Source: Rhizopus sp. PT2906 (taxonomy: Eukaryota > Mucoromycota > Mucoromycetes > Mucorales > Rhizopodaceae). Taken from it: a stretch of 64,000 nt of DNA. The stretch covers positions 1-64,000 of the forward strand of contig JAMYHX010000008.1 of the NCBI GenBank assembly GCA_025529335.1. The letters are read 5' to 3'. Below are positions 56,835 to 64,000 of the stretch, piece by piece. The notes beneath the pieces were generated by a model. The model saw nothing but the letters and a program-made list of their open reading frames with translations. It was not told where the DNA came from and ran no database searches. How positions within the stretch are numbered: the stretch's first letter is position 1; every line of letters begins with the position of its first letter. The position numbers were made by a program, and so were the translations under genes.

Positions 56835-58309
56835 GGTTGAAAATATTTACTTATCGCATAATATATAGAAATCACTATAGAAAATACCATTGACCTCATC
56901 GACAAATACTATGTTGCCGTTCCTACACCGATTGAATCATGGAAAGGTAAATAAGGAGTGCAGTTTTTTAATGGGTGAATAACATTTTGAAAACATAGAC
57001 GACGACTTACAGTTACTCAAGTCACCGATTGGACAGCGATTTGCAGCTGACCTTTTCACTACCACTGATTTACAAGATAAACCAGACTTTAAGCTTTTGA
57101 CAAGCAAACAAAGAATATTCAAATCTCTCTTTCAATATTTTGACCCCATCATCGCCGAAGGCTTAGTCGACGTGACCAAGGAACCTGCCTATAAGGAGAC
57201 CTGGGCTATCTACAGCAAATTGGAAAATTCACTTTATCCTTGGATCAAACCATTTTGGAAAAATGCATTCGAGATCAACATGACCATCAAGCAGGACAAA
57301 GGTATTGTCATGTGTGTAGGCGAGGATCAGTTCAAACACGCAGCTTCAGCTGTCAGAGCCCTTCGAGAGGTGCTCAAATCAGATTTACCAATTGAAATCT
57401 TTTATATAAACCAGTACGATTTATCAAAGGGCAAGCGAGACTACTTTGAAAACTTTGAAAATGTAAAGACAGTCGATATATCAACGATCATCAATGATGA
57501 ATATACTCAATTTGGTGGATGGGCCATCAAACCTTATGCCATGCTCGCAAGCAGCTTCCGTCATGTCATTTTGATGGATGCAGATGTATTTATGTTTCAA
57601 AAGCCCGATACTTTATTTGAAGACGAAGGCTACAAGCGAACAGGTGCACTCTTCTTTTTAGATCGCACCTTATTTAATGACTACGAAGACGGTCGTCGAT
57701 GGTTAAAGTCGTTTTTACCCACTTATAGCACCTATGTCGAACAATCTCGCTGGTGGAAAAAGACATCTGCTCATGAACAGGAATCAGGTATTGTCGTGAT
57801 GGATAAAAAGAAGGTACTGTTTGGTTTGCTGTCAACTTGCAAAATGAATGATAAGCAAGAGAGAGATAAGGTATCTTATAAACATAGTCATGGTGATAAA
57901 GAGGTAACGGATCAAAAAGCTACCTGTATTTTTCTTTAACCCTATGTAATAGACATTCTGGACTGGATTCGAAATGGTTCAAACACCTTATCTATTCCCT
58001 AGATCATATGGCGCAGTTCTTGGAGGACTGGGTGATGCTGGTGCAGAAGGAACGGTGTGTGGCAATCAGCTTCATCTGGATACAAACAAGCGACCATGGT
58101 GGTGGAATGGAGGATTACTAAGAGATAAAAATCGTTGGGAGAATCGATATTTGATATTCACTCATTACGCAGAAGGAGAAGATTGGCAATTTGAGACATC
58201 ATGCATTAAAGAAAAGGATAGAATATACGAATTAAATGAACGTGAAAAGGAGATTGGGGCAAAATTGATTGAATTGGATAAGGAAAGAAAGAAAGCTGAT
58301 GATATTTAA
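56534..58309 (+). CDS. Alpha-1,3-mannosyltransferase-like Golgi glycosyltransferase (MNN1 family)
   Basis: A type II membrane protein with a short basic tail (MKPQLNSRLARL), one hydrophobic anchor (ISLVFLIACLLFLFKYII) and a long charged stem helix rich in Glu/Lys/Arg (about residues 35-80). The catalytic part is of the Mannosyl_trans3 type: GIVMCVGEDQFKHAASAVRA, LPIEIFYINQYDLSKG, FGGWAIKPYAMLAS, HVILMDADVFMF (the DxD metal site) and ALFFLDRTLFND. Later parts are HEQESGIVVMDKKK and WWWNGGLLRDKN. It probably adds terminal mannose to cell-wall glycoproteins in the Golgi. Four or five exons. The stop TAA (58307-58309) overlaps the stop of the convergent gene. Confidence 0.9.
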
Positions 58310-59508
58310 AAATAAAACCGTAGACAACTATATCCATTAAAATCAAAGTTCTCTTCAGGCCTGCACGTACATTTAAAGTAGTTGGTTGGACAATGTGTAA
58401 ATGAATTAGCTACTCTGTATCCGACCGTATCGAAGAATTGAATGTCTTTCTTTGTCAAGAATAATACAGCACCCAAGGATTGAATGATTGGATCGCCCCA
58501 CCTTTCATAAAATATTCCATTTGAGCTGTCTATATATTCCCAATACTGCTGATACTTTTCGCTTTTGAAAAAGTCAAGATTGGATATCTATACATACTTT
58601 TATCAGCGTATTCCTTGTACTTTGTATTTTTCATACCTGGAAATTATTCCACAAATGACATCCGTTAAAGTTTTTGGTGAAAGGATCCTGTATAAATTTC
58701 CAAAGGGAATCAGGATCTTGATTAGATGTTATCCATTCATTATGCTGTGATGCAAAATCAAGTACTGTTTCGTATAAAGTAGGTATAGTTTCAGTATATT
58801 CGTACAGTGCTATCACGAATGATAACGTCTTGTTGTTTTCATACATGTGCTGAAATAGGTCTTGATCAATGGGACAAATGTACTCTGTTCCTGCTTCAAA
58901 TCTCCAGCCGAAATTAAGCTCCTGCATGATAGGATGTCTATATAAAGATATATATATAAAGGGCTCTTTACCACATAAAAAACAGTAGTTTACCTGTAAA
59001 TCGTTCCTGCCATAAACCTTGATTGAAATCGATAGTCTTCACTGTCACCAAACATGATCTGGCTCATATCAGCTCTTGTCTGTGCTGCCCGGTCCTGATC
59101 CGTTTCTGGATGATATCCATAAAAGTCATTGTCAACTTTTTCGAATCTAACAGTGGCTTTTGTTAAAGAACTTGCCAACTCCATATATTCATGTGATAGT
59201 TCTTGATCAGTAAAGATAATATAAGGATATCCTCGCTCTTTATTGAACTGATCTTCTATATTTCGAATGGTGTGTCTTAGTTTTGTTAATGATGCTGTAT
59301 CATTCTTGACAAAGGTAAAAAGGGCAGCCTTGAATCGATCATGTGGATATGTCAATGTGGATGGGTTATCATAATACCACTCGCCTGAGTTGTTTGTTAA
59401 TTGTAATGGCTGTCTATTCTCTTTTACAAATATATATTGAATAAATAATAGTAATAAAGTGACAGATAGTAGGCTTGCTACTCCTATCACCCTTTTAACA
59501 GTAAGCAT
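58306..59508 (-). CDS. Alpha-1,2-mannosyltransferase (KRE2/MNT1, GT15 family)
   Basis: A Golgi enzyme that adds alpha-1,2-mannose to O- and N-glycans. ATG 59508 gives a type II anchor (VIGVASLLSVTLLLLFIQYI). An in-frame ATG at 59604 would add a second hydrophobic stretch and is not chosen. Three exons contain RFKAALFTFVKNDTASLTKL, YPYIIFTDQELS and FQSRFMAGTIYRHPIMQELN. Also present are YICPIDQDLFQHM and FNGCHLWNNFQISNLDFFKS, then FYERWGDPIIQSLGAVLFL, the GT15 nucleophile-containing block, and NYFKCTCRPEENFDF. The length is about 345 residues. Its last codons FYF and TAA overlap the convergent MNN1-type gene's stop. Confidence 0.95.
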
Positions 59509-59853
59509 GAATTTATTCCAGAATAAAAAGAATAAAAAGGAAAAAGAAAAGAAATAACGTTTTGTCTGTTGTTTTACTCCTTGCCATACCCTAGACACAC
59601 CCACTTACTCAAATTAGACTAAGGAAGAGGAAACCTGAGATTAGCAAATAGACATTGAGCATTTTCTTGTATTATTACACAAGCTGAACTGTACTGCTCG
59701 ATAAATATTGTATTTTATTCTATGAACAAAGGATATTTCGTTGCATTTACATTTGTTTCTGTTTGAGTGTTCTTACTGAACATACTAAAGAAGAGTGTAG
59801 TATTAGGACTTTTAAGTATATTATGGAGTGTGTCAAAAGTGTTCGTCCAACAA

Positions 59854-59889
<36 letters not shown>

Positions 59890-60123
59890 TAATAACTCTT
59901 TTTTCTTTCATCGGTTTATGTTGAAAGTAAAGCTTGTTATATTGTATCAAAGGATGATGAATTGATTTCAATTTGAAGTTGAAAAAATGGCTGTATGCAT
60001 CTGCAAGTATTTGACTCTCTTTTTCTGTTAGGAGCAAATCCTTGTTACAAATGTTATTTTTTTTGCGTATCTTGAGATATTCCCCCCTTTTTTTTCTCTC
60101 TCTTTCTCTCTTTTTCTAATACT
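59509..60123. other. Divergent intergenic region with a (CT)n microsatellite
   Basis: Holds the upstream regions of the GT15 gene (minus) and the H+-ATPase gene (plus). A 30-bp CT run lies at 59858-59887, and the ATPase leader is strongly pyrimidine-rich (TTTTTTTTCTCTCTCTTTC). A minus-strand frame at 59747-60037 crosses the CT run and is chance. Confidence 0.45.
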
Positions 60124-63076
<2,953 letters not shown>

Positions 63077-63250
63077 AAACAGCCTTTTAATAATGTTGTC
63101 TTTTTGATTAAAGATGCTTATTGTGTGTCAATCTGACATTGAAAACCTGTTCACCCCAGGAATAGAGAATGGCATAACGATTACATAATGTACAACACTT
63201 AAATACGTTTTTCAATAATAATCCTTTTCTTTCAATAAAAAATACAAGAA

Positions 63251-64000
63251 ATGGGTAGCCAGTTAGCACGTAAAGTTAAATTATGGTAAATAAGACAAGA
63301 AAGATAGTTTGAAGACTTTGTTTATACATAGTGTAGTTGCCAGGATATTACCAAACTTGAAGTTGACGCGATAGGTGAGAGAACAAAAGAGAGGGACAGT
63401 CAATAGAGTGATTAATGCTTTGATAGTCAATGCCGCCAACAGATCTTTGCTCGGTGGAGGAGGAGGTAAGTGGATGGAAAAAAAATTGTTGCCTTCAGTT
63501 TGCTTACTTTTCTTATTAGTGGACGGAGCTATTCATAGGTAAAGATGATCTAAAAGAAAAAGGGCACACAAAAGACCTTATTCTTTTATAGAGCAGCAGG
63601 AAAGCAACTTCTGGAAGAATGCCGAACTTTAAATGGGTGTCCTGAAGGTGTAAGTGTCTGTGATGAACCATTTTCTTTACCTTTTTAACAATGTTAAAAA
63701 CGATATAGGAAGCTAAAATAACTAAAGGTAAATTTGTAATAATAATCCCCCTCCATTCTATACTCAGCTCGACTTTTTAGGATACAATCTTCCTGCAAAA
63801 CGTAAGTAGATATAAATTTGTAAAGTAATCTTCTTTATAACTTTTTAAAGATGTCATACACACCGTGGGTCCGCAATCAGAAAAGCCGGATGTTTTAAAG
63901 AGCTGCTACCAACGCAGTCTTGAGTTACTGGAACAGAATGGTCTCAGAACGATTGCCTTCCCTTGTATTGCTACAGGTGTATATGGTTATGATAACGAAA
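63251..64000 (+). CDS. Macro-domain protein (ADP-ribose/O-acetyl-ADP-ribose hydrolase type), 3' part outside the window
   Basis: Probably binds or hydrolyses ADP-ribose derivatives (MacroD-type). ATG 63251 starts MGSQLARKVKL. Small exons with canonical ends follow: CQDITKLEVDAIVNAANRSL, LGGGGVDGAIHRAAGKQLLE, ECRTLNGCPEG, EAKITKGYNLPAKH and VIHTVGPQSEKPDVLKSCYQ, then RTIAFPCIATGVYGY up to the edge. VNAAN, GGGGVDGAIHRAAG and FPxIxTGxYGY are the ADP-ribose-binding motifs of the MacroD group. At least seven exons lie in 750 bp. The second exon start was placed at the inner TAG because only it keeps phase. The end is missing. Confidence 0.9.

Overview
This window looks like nuclear DNA of an early-diverging fungus, most likely a mucoralean (Rhizopus/Mucor-type) species. 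The clues are AT-rich DNA, compact genes with many 45-65 bp introns (GTAAGT-like donors, TAG/CAG acceptors), fungal-type proteins (Golgi mannosyltransferases, P-type H+-ATPase, LIM-RhoGAP, glycogen synthase), and decayed DDE transposase and DIRS-like tyrosine recombinase remnants resembling those of Mucorales. The genus is an inference. No tRNA, rRNA, CRISPR array or prokaryotic operon was seen.

Layout. 1-3.9 kb is a repeat- and relic-rich end: a Ty3/Gypsy pol fragment at the left edge, degenerate repeats, poly-T tracts and small hypothetical ORFs. 3.9-19.3 kb is gene-dense: holocytochrome c synthase, an acidic unknown protein, guanylate kinase, a small Ser/Thr-rich protein, 3-ketoacyl-CoA thiolase, an F-box/WD40 protein, mitochondrial Trp-tRNA synthetase, a membrane-anchored neutral sphingomyelinase-like enzyme and ALA dehydratase. 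19.8-20.9 kb holds a decayed gene ending in a 249-bp repeat. 21.2-28.4 kb holds the urease GTPase UreG (with an 11-nt microexon), 3-ketoacyl-CoA reductase, a PX-domain AGC kinase and MGST3.

28.7-34.5 kb is an accessory island: 378-bp inverted arms carrying a transposase C-terminus around a decayed multi-exon gene, then a DIRS-like tyrosine recombinase unit, then a second Tc1/IS630-like fragment. 35-49 kb returns to housekeeping genes: TBC Rab-GAP, Elp5, FAM32A-like, LIM-C1-RhoGAP, mitochondrial GatA and glycogen synthase. 49-64 kb holds a COG0523 metal-chaperone GTPase, threonine aldolase, a PQ-loop transporter, two convergent Golgi mannosyltransferase genes that overlap at their stop codons, a P3A H+-ATPase and the start of a macro-domain gene.

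The genes are not an operon-like pathway, but themes recur. HCCS, WARS2, GatA and ALAD serve mitochondrial translation and heme. UreG and the COG0523 protein are two members of the SIMIBI metal-chaperone GTPases. The sphingomyelinase-like enzyme and the ketoacyl-CoA reductase touch sphingolipid and very-long-chain fatty acid metabolism, and the MNN1/KRE2-type enzymes serve mannan synthesis. The most unusual observations are the nested transposon island, the perfect 249-bp inverted copies about 16.7 kb apart, the ureG microexon, a 24-residue CPVDH repeat expansion in cytochrome c heme lyase, and several stopless introns whose length is a multiple of three.
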